From Bradyrhizobium sp. 200 (GTDB lineage Bacteria > Pseudomonadota > Alphaproteobacteria > Rhizobiales > Xanthobacteraceae): a DNA stretch of 64,000 nucleotides. The position numbers and the translations under genes were made by a program. The stretch lies in NCBI RefSeq assembly GCF_023100945.1, contig NZ_CP064689.1, positions 2,710,001-2,774,000 of the forward strand, in the 5' to 3' direction. Below, one piece after another: positions 47,053-57,923 of the stretch. Numbering within the stretch: the stretch's first letter is position 1; the number at the start of each line of letters is the position of its first letter. The notes under the pieces were generated by a model. The model was not told the DNA's origin and did no database searches. It saw nothing but the letters and a program-made list of their open reading frames with translations.

Positions 47053-47865
47053 TCACTTGAACGCCGCCCGCAACTCCTTGATCGGCGTCATCTCGCGCAC
47101 ATAGGTGAACGCGCCGTGATCCTTCATCTCGCGGGCGCTCCTTAGGAACGCGGCAAGCGCGTAGCGGGCCATGGCGCCGCCGACGCTGATGCGCTTGACG
47201 CCGGCTTTCGAGAGCTGATCGACGGTCAGCGTCGGGTCGGCAAATCCCATCACCAGGTTGAACGGCTTGCCGACCGACGACACCACGTTGCGGATGGTGT
47301 CGATGTCGTGCAGGCCGGGCGAATACAACACGTCGGCGCCGACCGCCTCGAACGCCTGCAGCCGCTTGATCGTATCGTCAAGATCGTTGCGGCCGTGCAG
47401 GAAATTTTCGGCGCGTGCGGTCAGTGTGAACGGGAAGGGCAGCGCGCGCGCCGCTTCGACGGCCGCCTGCACGCGCTCGACTGCGAGCTGAAAATCGTAG
47501 ATCGGCTGGCGCGGATCGCCGGAAAAATCCTCGATCGAGCCGCCGACGCAGCCGGCTTCGGCCGCGCGCGCAATCGCTGTCGCCGCGGTCTTCGGATCAT
47601 CCGCGCCGCAATTCTCCAGGTCGGCGTTGACGGGCAGGTCGGTAGCGTCAGCGATCACCCGGCAGTTCTCGATAATGGCATCGAGGCTGACGGTGGCGCT
47701 GCCGAGCGTATTGGCAAGGCCGAGGCTCGTGGTCGCGAGCGCCTCGAACCCCATCGCGGCGAGCAGTTTGGCCGTGCCCGCGTCCCAGGGATTGGGAATG
47801 ATGAAGGCCCCGGGGCGCGCGTGTAGTGCGCGGAACGTCTCGGCCTTTTCCATCTGGGTTCGCAT
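47053..47865 (-). CDS. Isocitrate lyase/PEP mutase superfamily enzyme
   Basis: The 270-residue enzyme is of the short PEP mutase-like type: FIIPNPWDAGTAKLLAAMGFEALATTSLG, LPVNADLENC, GCVGGSIEDFS and TARAENFL. The superfamily cleaves or makes C-C or P-C bonds of 2-hydroxy acids; substrate unknown. GGAGA precedes ATG 47865, which I prefer to the upstream ATG 47931. It is divergent from a LysR gene, 119 bp apart. Confidence 0.92.
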   Translation of the reverse strand: MRTQMEKAETFRALHARPGAFIIPNPWDAGTAKLLAAMGFEALATTSLGLANTLGSATVSLDAIIENCRVIADATDLPVNADLENCGADDPKTAATAIARAAEAGCVGGSIEDFSGDPRQPIYDFQLAVERVQAAVEAARALPFPFTLTARAENFLHGRNDLDDTIKRLQAFEAVGADVLYSPGLHDIDTIRNVVSSVGKPFNLVMGFADPTLTVDQLSKAGVKRISVGGAMARYALAAFLRSAREMKDHGAFTYVREMTPIKELRAAFK

Positions 47866-47984
47866 CGGCAATCTCCGCTTCGTTTGGTGGCTGGTTATGG
47901 TTGGCGGCGAACCTAGCGGGCTATCTCCCATCAGCCAAATTTGTTATTTCTCTATCCATCATCAGCTTTTTGCATGGTTGAGAC

Positions 47985-48905
47985 ATGGACAGCGATGCGC
48001 TCCTTACCTTCCTGACGGTTCACCGCCGCGGCGGCATTTCGAGCGCGGCGAAGGCGCTGCACCGCTCGCAGCCGGCGATCTCCCGGCGCATCGCGCTTCT
48101 GGAGCAGGAGCTCGGCGTGCCGCTGTTCGAGCGCATTGCAGGCCGCACGATGCTGAGCGATGCGGGGCGGGTGATGGTGCCGTATGCCGAGCGCGCAGTC
48201 GCCGCCGCCCAGGATGCGGAGAATGCGGTTCGCGCGCTGGCGCGGCCGAATTCAGGACCGATCGCGCTCGCGGTGGTCGGCACGCTTGCCGGCGGGCGGC
48301 TGTCGGCGATCCTGAAGCGCTTTTCGGCCGAACACCCCGAGGTCGAATTGAGCTTGCGCACTGCGACCAGCGCTGAGGTCAGCGATCTGATCCGGCGCGG
48401 CGAGGCAACCATCGGGCTTCGTTACGACCGCGACCGCTCGCGCGATCTCGATTGCGACTTGCTGTTTGCCGAACGGTTGCAGGTGGTGTGCGCGCCGGAC
48501 CATCCGCGCGCCGGCGGCCGTGTCGCAAAACTCGCCGAACTGCGCGGCGAGCGCTGGATCGCATTTCCCGTGGTGCCGGGACGGCGCGAGATCACGGCTT
48601 CACATGTGTTTGCGCTGTTTCAAACGCATGGGTTGGGCGAAATCGACTGGACGCCGGTCGACAGCCTGACCGCGCAGAAGCGCCTGGTCGAAGCCGGCCT
48701 CGGCATCGCGCTGCTGTCGGAGAGCAATGCGGCCGAAGAGCTGAGATATGGAACGATCGCGACGATCGGCGTGCGCGATCTCAGGGCGAGCCACGATGTC
48801 GTCACGGTAACGCGCCGCGGCGGCTTCTTGAGCGCGGCGGCGCGGCGATTGATGGAGATCGTCCGCAGGGAATATTCAAAGACGCGAATGGCGAACAGCG
48901 AGTAG
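47985..48905 (+). CDS. LysR-family regulator
   Basis: The 306-residue protein has a LysR HTH at 1-60 (LLTFLTVHRRGGISSAAKALHRSQPAISRRIALLEQELGVPLFER) and a periplasmic-binding-like effector domain. It is divergent from the PEP-mutase-family gene, which is its probable target. The last residues (KTRMANSE) and stop codon come from a palindromic repeat. Confidence 0.93.
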   Translation: MDSDALLTFLTVHRRGGISSAAKALHRSQPAISRRIALLEQELGVPLFERIAGRTMLSDAGRVMVPYAERAVAAAQDAENAVRALARPNSGPIALAVVGTLAGGRLSAILKRFSAEHPEVELSLRTATSAEVSDLIRRGEATIGLRYDRDRSRDLDCDLLFAERLQVVCAPDHPRAGGRVAKLAELRGERWIAFPVVPGRREITASHVFALFQTHGLGEIDWTPVDSLTAQKRLVEAGLGIALLSESNAAEELRYGTIATIGVRDLRASHDVVTVTRRGGFLSAAARRLMEIVRREYSKTRMANSE

Positions 48906-48950
48906 CGAATGGAAATTTCCCCATTCGCCATTCGCCACTCCCTATTCGCT
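48884..48950. repeat. Palindromic repeat at the LysR 3' end
   Basis: GCGAATGGCGAACAGCGAGT pairs with CATTCGCCATTCGCCACTCC. It is the same type as 46984-47050 and supplies the stop codon of the LysR gene. Confidence 0.8.
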
Positions 48951-48952
48951 TC

Positions 48953-49276
48953 TTATGTCCCCGCCTTCACCTGGGCGGCGGCCTGCGCCATCAGCTCGTC
49001 CATCTTGACGCGCACCTCGGCGGCGGTGACGGCGACGCCCTTGGCGGCAAGATCCTTCACGACCTTGTTCTGGACGTCCTTGTCGCCGGCTTCCTCGAAA
49101 TCGGCCGAAACTACTTCCTTGGCGTAGGCATTGGCGTCGTCACCGGACATGCCGAGCTTCTCCGCTGCCCAAAGACCGAGCAGCTTGTTACGGCGCACCT
49201 CAGCCTTGAACTTCTGCTCCTCGTCGAGGGCGAACTTCTTCTCAAAACCTTCCTCGCGCTTGTCAAAACTGCTCAT
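48953..49276 (-). CDS. F1F0-ATPase inhibitor zeta subunit (DUF1476)
   Basis: The 107-residue protein is a full DUF1476 member: SSFDKREEGFEKKFALDEEQ, KFKAEVRRNKLLGLWAAEKLG, DEVVSADFEEAGD-like segment and a C-terminal helix ending VKAGT. Alphaproteobacterial zeta subunits inhibit ATP hydrolysis by F1 through the N-terminal segment. ATG 49276 is chosen since the family starts MSSFDKREE. It is divergent from purC. Confidence 0.95.
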   Translation of the reverse strand: MSSFDKREEGFEKKFALDEEQKFKAEVRRNKLLGLWAAEKLGMSGDDANAYAKEVVSADFEEAGDKDVQNKVVKDLAAKGVAVTAAEVRVKMDELMAQAAAQVKAGT

Positions 49277-49593
49277 TCTTCGGTTCCAATCCCCGGAAAT
49301 GGTAAACAAGGCCGCGTTGTCGCGGCCCGATCGCCTACCTAGATAGAGGGGGCGAATCGGTAAAACAACGGGCCGTTAGGCCGCAGGCAACCGGGATAAG
49401 TTGGCCCCAATTGGGCCGGGTCGATTGTGCTGGATGGGCCAATCGGATAGGTTGCCATCAGGCGAGGTTCTTGTTCTGTTTCCGGTCGTTCTGTACAGGA
49501 CCTGGCCTTCACGGCAGCTCCGTCGTGGTCGCAAACCCTTGTCATCCGGAGCACACCAATTTCATGGATTTCAACAAAACACGGTACATCCCA

Positions 49594-50361
49594 ATGAGCC
49601 GTCGACGCCGTATTTACGAAGGCAAGGCCAAGGTCCTGTATGAAGGCCCGGAGCCGGGAACCCTGATCCAGCACTTCAAGGATGATGCGACCGCGTTCAA
49701 TGCCAAGAAACACCAGGTGATCGAGGGCAAGGGCGTCCTCAACAACCGGATTTCGGAGTACCTGTTTCAGCACCTCAACGATATCGGGGTGCCGACCCAT
49801 TTCATCCGCCGCCTCAACATGCGCGAGCAGTTGATTCGCGAGGTCGAGATCGTGCCACTGGAAGTGGTGGTGCGGAACGTCGCCGCGGGATCGCTGTCGC
49901 AGCGGCTCGGCATCGAGGAAGGCACCCAACTGCCGCGCTCGATCATCGAATTCTACTACAAGAACGACCAGCTCAACGACCCCATGGTGTCGGAAGAACA
50001 CATCACCGCATTCGGCTGGGCGACGCCGCAGGAAATCGACGACATCATGGCACTCGCCATTCGCGTCAACGACTTCCTCACCGGGCTGTTCCTCGGCATC
50101 GGCATCCGCCTGGTCGATTTCAAGATGGAATGCGGACGCCTGTTTGAAAACGAAATGATGCGGATCATCGTCGCCGACGAGATCTCGCCCGACTCATGCC
50201 GGTTGTGGGACATCAAGTCGAACGAGAAGCTCGACAAGGACCGTTTCCGCAGGGATCTCGGTGGCCTGCTGGAAGCCTATACCGAAGTGGCAAAGCGGCT
50301 GGGCATCCTGATGGAGAACGAGCGTCCGGCCGGTACCGGGCCGGTGCTGGTGAAGAGCTGA
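49594..50361 (+). CDS. purC: SAICAR synthetase
   Basis: The 255-residue enzyme joins aspartate to CAIR in purine synthesis. [43 protein letters not shown] and DFKMECGR are diagnostic. ATG 49594 ([11 protein letters not shown]) gives the family start; ATG 49564 adds ten residues. It is first in purC-purS-purQ, with a gap of 24 bases to purS. Confidence 0.97.
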   Translation: MSRRRRIYEGKAKVLYEGPEPGTLIQHFKDDATAFNAKKHQVIEGKGVLNNRISEYLFQHLNDIGVPTHFIRRLNMREQLIREVEIVPLEVVVRNVAAGSLSQRLGIEEGTQLPRSIIEFYYKNDQLNDPMVSEEHITAFGWATPQEIDDIMALAIRVNDFLTGLFLGIGIRLVDFKMECGRLFENEMMRIIVADEISPDSCRLWDIKSNEKLDKDRFRRDLGGLLEAYTEVAKRLGILMENERPAGTGPVLVKS

Positions 50362-50385
50362 GGCAAATTAATTGAGGCAGGTCTC

Positions 50386-50625
50386 GTGAAGGCACGCGTT
50401 ACCGTTACGTTGAAATCAGGCATTCTCGATCCGCAGGGCAAGGCCATCGAAGGCGCGCTGAAATCGCTCGGCGTCGATGGCGTCGCCAGCGTCCGCCAGG
50501 GCAAGGTGTTCGACATCGAACTGTCGGGCGCCGACAAGGCCAAGGCAGAAGCGGCGTTGAAGGACGCTGCGGACAAGCTGCTGGCGAATACGGTGATCGA
50601 GAATTATCGGGTCGAACTGCTCTAG
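50386..50625 (+). CDS. purS: FGAM synthase subunit PurS
   Basis: The 79-residue PurS subunit bridges PurQ and PurL in the three-part formylglycinamidine synthase. [23 protein letters not shown] and ENYRVELL are typical. GTG start with GAGGCAGG upstream. purQ follows after 11 bases. Confidence 0.97.
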   Translation: MKARVTVTLKSGILDPQGKAIEGALKSLGVDGVASVRQGKVFDIELSGADKAKAEAALKDAADKLLANTVIENYRVELL

Positions 50626-50636
50626 GCGCGCCTTCC

Positions 50637-51338
50637 ATGAAATCAGCCGTTCTCGTCTTTCCCGGAATCAACCGCGAGCGCGACATGGCGCGCGCGCTCA
50701 AGCTCGTCTCCGGCCAGGAGGCGGCGATGGTCTGGCACGCCGAGACCGAGTTGCCCAAGGGCACCGATCTCGTGGTCGTGCCCGGCGGGTTTTCCTATGG
50801 CGATTATCTGCGCTGCGGGGCGATTGCCGCTCGCGCGCCAGTCATGAACGCGGTTCGCAAATTTGCCGCCGATGGCGGTCTCGTGCTCGGTGTCTGCAAC
50901 GGTTTCCAGATCCTGTGCGAAGCAGGCATGCTGCCCGGCGTGTTGATGCGCAATGCGCGGCTGAAATTCATTTGCCAAGATGTGCATCTGCGGGTCGAGC
51001 GCTCGGATACGCCGTTCACGCGCGGCTACAATGCCGGGCAGATTATCCGCGTGCCGGTTGCGCATGGCGAAGGCAATTACGAAGCCGACGAGGAGACCGT
51101 GAAGCGACTCGAAGGCGAGGGGCGGGTGCTCTACCGCTATTGCTCCGCCGATGGTGTGGTCGACGAGGCCTCCAACATCAACGGCGCGGCGCAGTCGATC
51201 GCCGGCATCGTCAACGAGCGCGGCAACGTGCTCGGCATGATGCCGCATCCGGAAAACCACGTCGAAGACATCATGGGCTGCACCGACGGCCGCGGCCTGT
51301 TCGCGGGCCTCGCCGCGCATCTGAAAAAAGCGGCGTGA
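50637..51338 (+). CDS. purQ: FGAM synthase subunit PurQ
   Basis: The 233-residue class I glutaminase supplies ammonia to PurL. Cys87 in [11 protein letters not shown] is the nucleophile; the His-Glu pair is in MPHPENHVE. The purL partner is 4.3 kb downstream, after two solute-binding protein genes. Confidence 0.97.
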   Translation: MKSAVLVFPGINRERDMARALKLVSGQEAAMVWHAETELPKGTDLVVVPGGFSYGDYLRCGAIAARAPVMNAVRKFAADGGLVLGVCNGFQILCEAGMLPGVLMRNARLKFICQDVHLRVERSDTPFTRGYNAGQIIRVPVAHGEGNYEADEETVKRLEGEGRVLYRYCSADGVVDEASNINGAAQSIAGIVNERGNVLGMMPHPENHVEDIMGCTDGRGLFAGLAAHLKKAA

Positions 51339-51344
51339 AGTCGT

Positions 51345-51388
51345 AGCGTTTTCAAGCGAAGTGGGGCCGGTTCGCGTGAAGAAAACGC
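51345..51388. repeat. Palindromic repeat at the start of the Bug gene
   Basis: AGCGTTTTCAAGCGAAGTGG, CCGGTTCGCGTG and AAGAAAACGC: the GCGTTTTC/GAAAACGC arms match 13873-13941. The probable GTG start codon at 51376 is inside it. Confidence 0.75.
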
Positions 51389-52350
51389 ATCAAAATAGGG
51401 GCTTTGCAGCGGCCGCGCTTGCGGCATTGCTGATAACGACCGCCGCGCACGCGCAGGACTATCCCAAGCGTCCCGTTACCATGATCGTGCCGTTCGCGGC
51501 CGGCGGCACCTCCGACGTGATCGCGCGCGTGGTCGCCGAAGAGATGACCAAGTCGCTCGGGCAGCCGATCGTGATCGAGAATGTCGCGGGCGCCGGCGGC
51601 TCGACCGCGCTGGCGCGCGCCGCGCGCGCGGAAGCGGACGGCTACACCATCGCGATCGGCAATGCCGGCACGAGTGCGGCGAGCTACACGATCTATCCAA
51701 AACTGCCGTTCACGCCGGAATCCTTTGTGCCGATTGCAGTCGTTGCGAAGACCTTCGGCATCGTGGCGCTGCGCAAGGATTTTCCGGCGAAGAACCTGCA
51801 GGATTTCATCGCCTATGCGAAGAAGAATCCCGGCAAGGTCAATCTCGGCCATGCCGGCGTAGGCTCATCGAATTACCTGATCTGCAAGAGCTTTGTGCAG
51901 GCCGCCGGCATCGACGCGACGCTGGTCGGCTATCGCGGCGCCGCGCCGGCGCTGACGGATGCGATCGGCGGCCAGATCGACGGCGTCTGCGATTCGGCCG
52001 CCTCGGTGTCGCAGGCGATCGATGACAAGCTGGTGAAGGGCGTCGTCGTCGGCTCGACCGTGCGGCTTGCGACCTTGCCCGATCTGCCGACGTCTGCAGA
52101 AGCCGGTCTTCCGGATTTCGAAGCGCAGGGCTGGAACGGCCTGTTCGCGCCAAAGGGCACGCCGCCTGCGGTCATCGCGAAACTGAACGCCGCCGCCAAG
52201 GCCGCCGTCGAGAACGAAGCCGTGAAGAAGCGCTTTCACGATCTCTCCACCGTGGCGCCTGACGCCAACGAGCACGCGAGCGAAATGCTCGGCCAACTGG
52301 TGACACGCGACGTCGAGAAATATCGCAAGTTGCTGGAAGAGAAGAAATAG
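51376..52350 (+). CDS. Bug/TctC-family solute-binding protein
   Basis: The 324-residue protein has a signal peptide (AAALAALLITTAAHAQ) and the Bug fold: YPKRPVTMIVPFAAGGTSDVIARVVA, GNAGTSAAS, VGYRGAAPALTDAIGGQIDGVCD. Members bind carboxylates for tripartite or signalling systems; no tctA/tctB is adjacent. Start GTG 51376 or 51361; the 5' end lies in a palindromic repeat, so the original start may have been replaced. It is inserted between purQ and purL. Confidence 0.9.
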   Translation: MKKTHQNRGFAAAALAALLITTAAHAQDYPKRPVTMIVPFAAGGTSDVIARVVAEEMTKSLGQPIVIENVAGAGGSTALARAARAEADGYTIAIGNAGTSAASYTIYPKLPFTPESFVPIAVVAKTFGIVALRKDFPAKNLQDFIAYAKKNPGKVNLGHAGVGSSNYLICKSFVQAAGIDATLVGYRGAAPALTDAIGGQIDGVCDSAASVSQAIDDKLVKGVVVGSTVRLATLPDLPTSAEAGLPDFEAQGWNGLFAPKGTPPAVIAKLNAAAKAAVENEAVKKRFHDLSTVAPDANEHASEMLGQLVTRDVEKYRKLLEEKK

Positions 52351-52371
52351 CGCTCATCAATGATACGCATG

Positions 52372-52398
52372 AAAAAGCCCCGCAGTGCGGGGCTTTTT
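52372..52398. terminator. Bidirectional terminator
   Basis: AAAAAGCCCCGC and GCGGGGCTTTTT form an 11-bp stem with A- and T-tracts on either side, between the convergent Bug gene and the 52400 gene. Confidence 0.92.
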
Positions 52399-52399
52399 G

Positions 52400-52771
52400 T
52401 TATCGGCCGGCAGGCGAGCCGGGCCCGGCCGGCGCCAGCGTCGAGCCGCTGGGCGAGGGGTTGATCAGACTGTTCCCCGACGGGTTCAGCCCGCTGTTCC
52501 GTGCGGCCGCGGCACTGCCGGCATTGTTGGTCATGCCGGTGCTGGAGTCAGTACCCGTTGCGTTGCCGGTGGTCGTTCCGCCAGTGGAAGATCCGGTCGT
52601 CGTGCTGCTCGGAGCCGCGCTGCTCGGAGCCGCGCTGCTCGGAGCCGCGCCACTCGTAGCCGCGCCACCCGTGGCCGTACTTCCGCCTGTGGAGCCGCCA
52701 CTCGACTGCGCGAACGCGTATGTGCCCGTGAATGCCAACGCTGTCGCCAATCCCAATGTTGCAAGTTTCAT
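52400..52771 (-). CDS. Exported Ser/Gly/Ala-rich low-complexity protein
   Basis: The 123-residue protein has a signal peptide (AFTGTYAFAQ) and a mature part made of S, G, A, T, P and N, with three copies of a five-residue SSAAP unit (15-bp tandem repeats near 52605-52650). It is probably disordered. AAGGAG precedes ATG 52771. A perfect EcfG-type promoter at 52804-52828 suggests general stress control. Function unknown. Confidence 0.75.
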   Translation of the reverse strand: MKLATLGLATALAFTGTYAFAQSSGGSTGGSTATGGAATSGAAPSSAAPSSAAPSSTTTGSSTGGTTTGNATGTDSSTGMTNNAGSAAAARNSGLNPSGNSLINPSPSGSTLAPAGPGSPAGR

Positions 52772-52803
52772 GATTGCTCCTTTTCTTGCGGCGTTGGAGG
52801 GCA

Positions 52804-52828
52804 AACGAGGGCGGCCGGCTCGCGTTCC
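52804..52828 (-). promoter_or_regulatory. EcfG-type stress promoter
   Basis: GGAAC (reverse strand, 52824-52828), 16 bases, CGTT (52804-52807). The transcript would start near 52797, 26 bases before the ATG. Confidence 0.75.
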
Positions 52829-53095
52829 CGTCTGCCATTCACAGTTGATTGCTGTTCCCGGAGATTTTCACTGGCCACAATTTGGCAATCGTAACGACAC
52901 ACTGGCGGCTCCGCATGGCAGCGCCAGGCGTCGCCAGTCGATATTTCACACGCCCGTCACAACTGAAGACGTTCGATTGAACCTGCCGCGCTATCAAGGT
53001 CACCAAGGATCGTTCGTAAAAGTGGCTGGCCTGAAACTTGCTCGTATCTCCTGATCCCAAACGCGGATTTTCCGATCGTCGGATGGAGATAGACC
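52829..53095. other. Divergent intergenic region
   Basis: No gene is supported. It must hold the promoter of the solute-binding protein gene at 53096, for which I see no clear consensus. CTGTTCCCGGAGATTTTC contains a further GTTCC half-site. Confidence 0.4.
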
Positions 53096-54718
53096 ATGCC
53101 TATTCGCAAGGCTTCCTGCACGGTCAAGGCTTCCTGTACGGCTGCGCTGTTGGCCGCGCTCCTGTCGTCCCATTCGGCGACGGCTGAAACCACGCTGCGC
53201 ATCGCCATGACGGCGTCCGACATTCCCACTGCGACCGGGCTGCCGAACAATGGTTTCGAGGGAATGCGCTTCCTCGGCTATCCGATCTTCGAAGGATTGG
53301 TGCTTTGGGACCTGACCAGGACAGACCGGCTGGCGACCTTGCGTCCCGGGCTTGCGGAGAAGTGGGAGCAGGACCCCGGCGACAACAAGACCTGGATTTT
53401 CCATCTGCGCCAGGGCGTCAAATTCCACGACGGCACCGATTTCAATGCCGACGCCGTGATCTGGAATCTTGACCGTTATTTCAACAGCGAGAGCCCGCAA
53501 TTTGAGCCGCCGAGTTCGGCAATTTCGCGGTCGCGCGTTCCCGTGATGGGCAGCTACCGGAAGATCGATAACGCAACCGTCGCCATCACCACCACGAAGC
53601 CGGCCTCCTATTTTCCCTATATGGCGGTCTATCTCCTGTTCACCTCGCCGACATCGTTCGAGAAGGCGGGAAAGGATTGGGCCAAGGTCGCGACCTTGCC
53701 GGCGGCCGGCACCGGGCCGTTCCGGATCACCAAAGTGGTGCCACGACAGGAAGCCGATCTTGCGCGCTGGGACAAATATTGGGACCCAGCCAAGATGGCG
53801 AAAGTCGAAAACGTCATGCTGATGCCGATCCCCGAGGCGAATTCGCGATTGGCCGCGTTGCGCTCCGGCCAGGTCGACTGGATCGAGGTGCCGCCGCCCG
53901 ACGGTATCGGCTCGCTGAAATCGGCGGGCTTCACCGTCACCACCGGCTCCTATCCGCATGTCTGGCCGTGGTTCTACAACATCGGCGCGGCCAACAGCCC
54001 GTTCAAGGATGTCAGAGTTCGCCAGGCGCTGAACTATTGCATCGATCGGGAAGGGCTGGTCGCGCTGCTCAACGGCACTGCAGAGCCTTCGGTCGGGTGG
54101 CTCAAGGCCAGCGATCCCGATTTCGGCGCGCCGGTCCATCGCTACAAGTTCGAGCCCGCCAAGGGCAAGGCGCTGCTCGCGGAAGCAGGCTACACGCCGG
54201 CGAAGCCGCTCTCGTTCAAGGCGATGATCTCGAATTCCGGCTCGGGGCAGATGCTGCCGTTGCCGATGAACGAGTTCCTGCAGCAGAATCTGAAGGAGTC
54301 CTGCGGCGTCAACGTCGAATTCGACGTGACCGAATGGCAGGTGCTGCTGACCGCGGCGCGCGCCACGCCAGACAGCCCGAACCTGCGCGGCGCCATGGTG
54401 CTCAATATCAGCTCGCCGTCGTCGGATGCCGGCGTCATGGCGCGCTACTTTCTGGCAGCCAATTTCTCGCCGAACGGCTTCAATTTCGAGCAGTGGAAGG
54501 ACGACGAATTCGAAGACGCGCTGAAGACAATCTCGGAATCAACCGATTCGAAGGCGATCTCGACCGCCTATCGCAAGGCGCATGAGCGGCTCGTCGACAA
54601 TCCCCCGTGGCTCTACATCGTCCACGATCTCAATCCCCGCGCGATGAGCCGGAAGGTCAAGGGTTTTGTTTCGCCGCAGTCGTGGTTCGTCGATCTGACG
54701 CTGGTGAGCGTGCAATAG
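53096..54718 (+). CDS. Peptide-type ABC solute-binding protein (SBP_bac_5)
   Basis: The 540-residue protein is a family 5 binding protein: GLAEKWEQDPGDNKTWIFHLRQGVKFHDGTDFNADAVIWNLDRYF and DVRVRQALNYCIDREGLV. A signal peptide ends at ATAE. The leader has a short duplication (KASCTVKASCT, from a 12-base repeat). Transport genes are not adjacent, so it is an orphan binding protein for peptides or similar solutes. Confidence 0.93.
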   Translation: MPIRKASCTVKASCTAALLAALLSSHSATAETTLRIAMTASDIPTATGLPNNGFEGMRFLGYPIFEGLVLWDLTRTDRLATLRPGLAEKWEQDPGDNKTWIFHLRQGVKFHDGTDFNADAVIWNLDRYFNSESPQFEPPSSAISRSRVPVMGSYRKIDNATVAITTTKPASYFPYMAVYLLFTSPTSFEKAGKDWAKVATLPAAGTGPFRITKVVPRQEADLARWDKYWDPAKMAKVENVMLMPIPEANSRLAALRSGQVDWIEVPPPDGIGSLKSAGFTVTTGSYPHVWPWFYNIGAANSPFKDVRVRQALNYCIDREGLVALLNGTAEPSVGWLKASDPDFGAPVHRYKFEPAKGKALLAEAGYTPAKPLSFKAMISNSGSGQMLPLPMNEFLQQNLKESCGVNVEFDVTEWQVLLTAARATPDSPNLRGAMVLNISSPSSDAGVMARYFLAANFSPNGFNFEQWKDDEFEDALKTISESTDSKAISTAYRKAHERLVDNPPWLYIVHDLNPRAMSRKVKGFVSPQSWFVDLTLVSVQ

Positions 54719-54728
54719 GCGCGTGCGC

Positions 54729-54974
54729 TCAGCCGCCGCGACGCCGATCGCGCCACTGCCGGTAGGCGTCCTTCGGGATCGTCATGGCGGCGACACCGGC
54801 CATGACCAGGAAGCCTGCGGCGATCAGCGAGCGCGCTGAGATGAAGGTGATCGGCGGGATCGAGCCTAGGCCGATCTTGGTCAGCGGATAGGTCGAACTC
54901 CAGCAGCAAGCCAGCGCGAGCAGCAAGGCATAGTCGCGCCAGCCGCGACGGGGCTGGGGCGTGTCAGGTGGCAA
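54729..54974 (-). pseudogene. Truncated EamA/DMT-family transporter
   Basis: The 81-residue frame begins LPPDTPQPRRGWRDYALLLA and has the first two helices of an EamA transporter (LALACCWSSTYPLTKIGLGSIPP, FISARSLIAAGFLVMAGV). Family members have ten helices and about 300 residues. It stops after the second helix at DRRRGG. The start is TTG 54974, which overlaps the thioesterase gene by 11 bases. I read this as a remnant. Confidence 0.7.
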
Positions 54975-55452
54975 CGGCGCCTGTGTCCAGAGGCATCTTC
55001 CACTTCACCCGCTTGATGGTGCCTGAGAACGTGAACAACGACCGTTCGCCGGATTTCAGCACGCCGCGCAGGAAGATCAGCGAGCCGCCGGCGCGGGTGA
55101 TTTCGCCCTCGCATTCGACCAGTTCGCCCTCGCGCGCGGCATCGAGAAACTCGCAGGCGAACGAGACCGTGACGCCGGGCCCCTCCAGTACGGAAGAGGC
55201 GATCGCAAACAGGCAGTAGTCGGCGAACGACATGAAGCAGCCGCCATGAACGTTGCGCTGGCCGTTGAGGTGCTTCTGCTCGACCCGGAACGCGCATTGG
55301 ACGCGCCCGTTGTCGTCCATCCGGTGCCAGAACGGGCCGTTATGGGTCTCAAAGCTGTCGCGGGTCCAGGTCCGCCAGCCGGCAAATTCGCCCTCGGTCT
55401 CGACATGCAGGTCAGGGCGGCGTTGAAATGCATTTTTGGGGAGTTCGTTCAC
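54964..55452 (-). CDS. PaaI-type hotdog thioesterase
   Basis: The 162-residue hotdog protein contains RNVHGGCFMSFADYCLFAIASSVL (the active helix), TVSFACEFLDAAREGELVECEGEIT and a final strand LFTFSGTIKRVKW. An acyl-CoA substrate is likely. Its 3' end overlaps the broken EamA gene. It is divergent from purL, 162 bp apart. Confidence 0.88.
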   Translation of the reverse strand: MNELPKNAFQRRPDLHVETEGEFAGWRTWTRDSFETHNGPFWHRMDDNGRVQCAFRVEQKHLNGQRNVHGGCFMSFADYCLFAIASSVLEGPGVTVSFACEFLDAAREGELVECEGEITRAGGSLIFLRGVLKSGERSLFTFSGTIKRVKWKMPLDTGAVAT

Positions 55453-55614
55453 TAAAAATGGCCCTTCAGTTGAATGTTTCCGCCCTTAAATCCGATCCGG
55501 GAACGATGTGCAAACGCCGATCCCGCAAAGCTCCCCCCGCAAAGCTCTGGACAGGGCGGAAATGCGCCATAAAAGGCCTTTTCGCACCCCCTCGATCTTC
55601 CTATTAAGGCATCC

Positions 55615-57822
<2,208 letters not shown>

Positions 57823-57840
57823 TTTCGTAGCCGTGATTTT

Positions 57841-57919
57841 GTAGCCCGGATGAAGCGAAGCGAAATCCGGGGCAGTATTGCCGTGAATCCCGGGTTGCGC
57901 TGCGCTCCACCCGGGCTAC
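57841..57919. repeat. Palindromic repeat after purL
   Basis: GTAGCCCGGATGAAGCGAAG pairs with the CGCTCCACCCGGGCTAC side (GTAGCCCGG/CCGGGCTAC arms). It lies between the convergent purL and acyltransferase genes. Confidence 0.8.
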
Positions 57920-57923
57920 GAAT

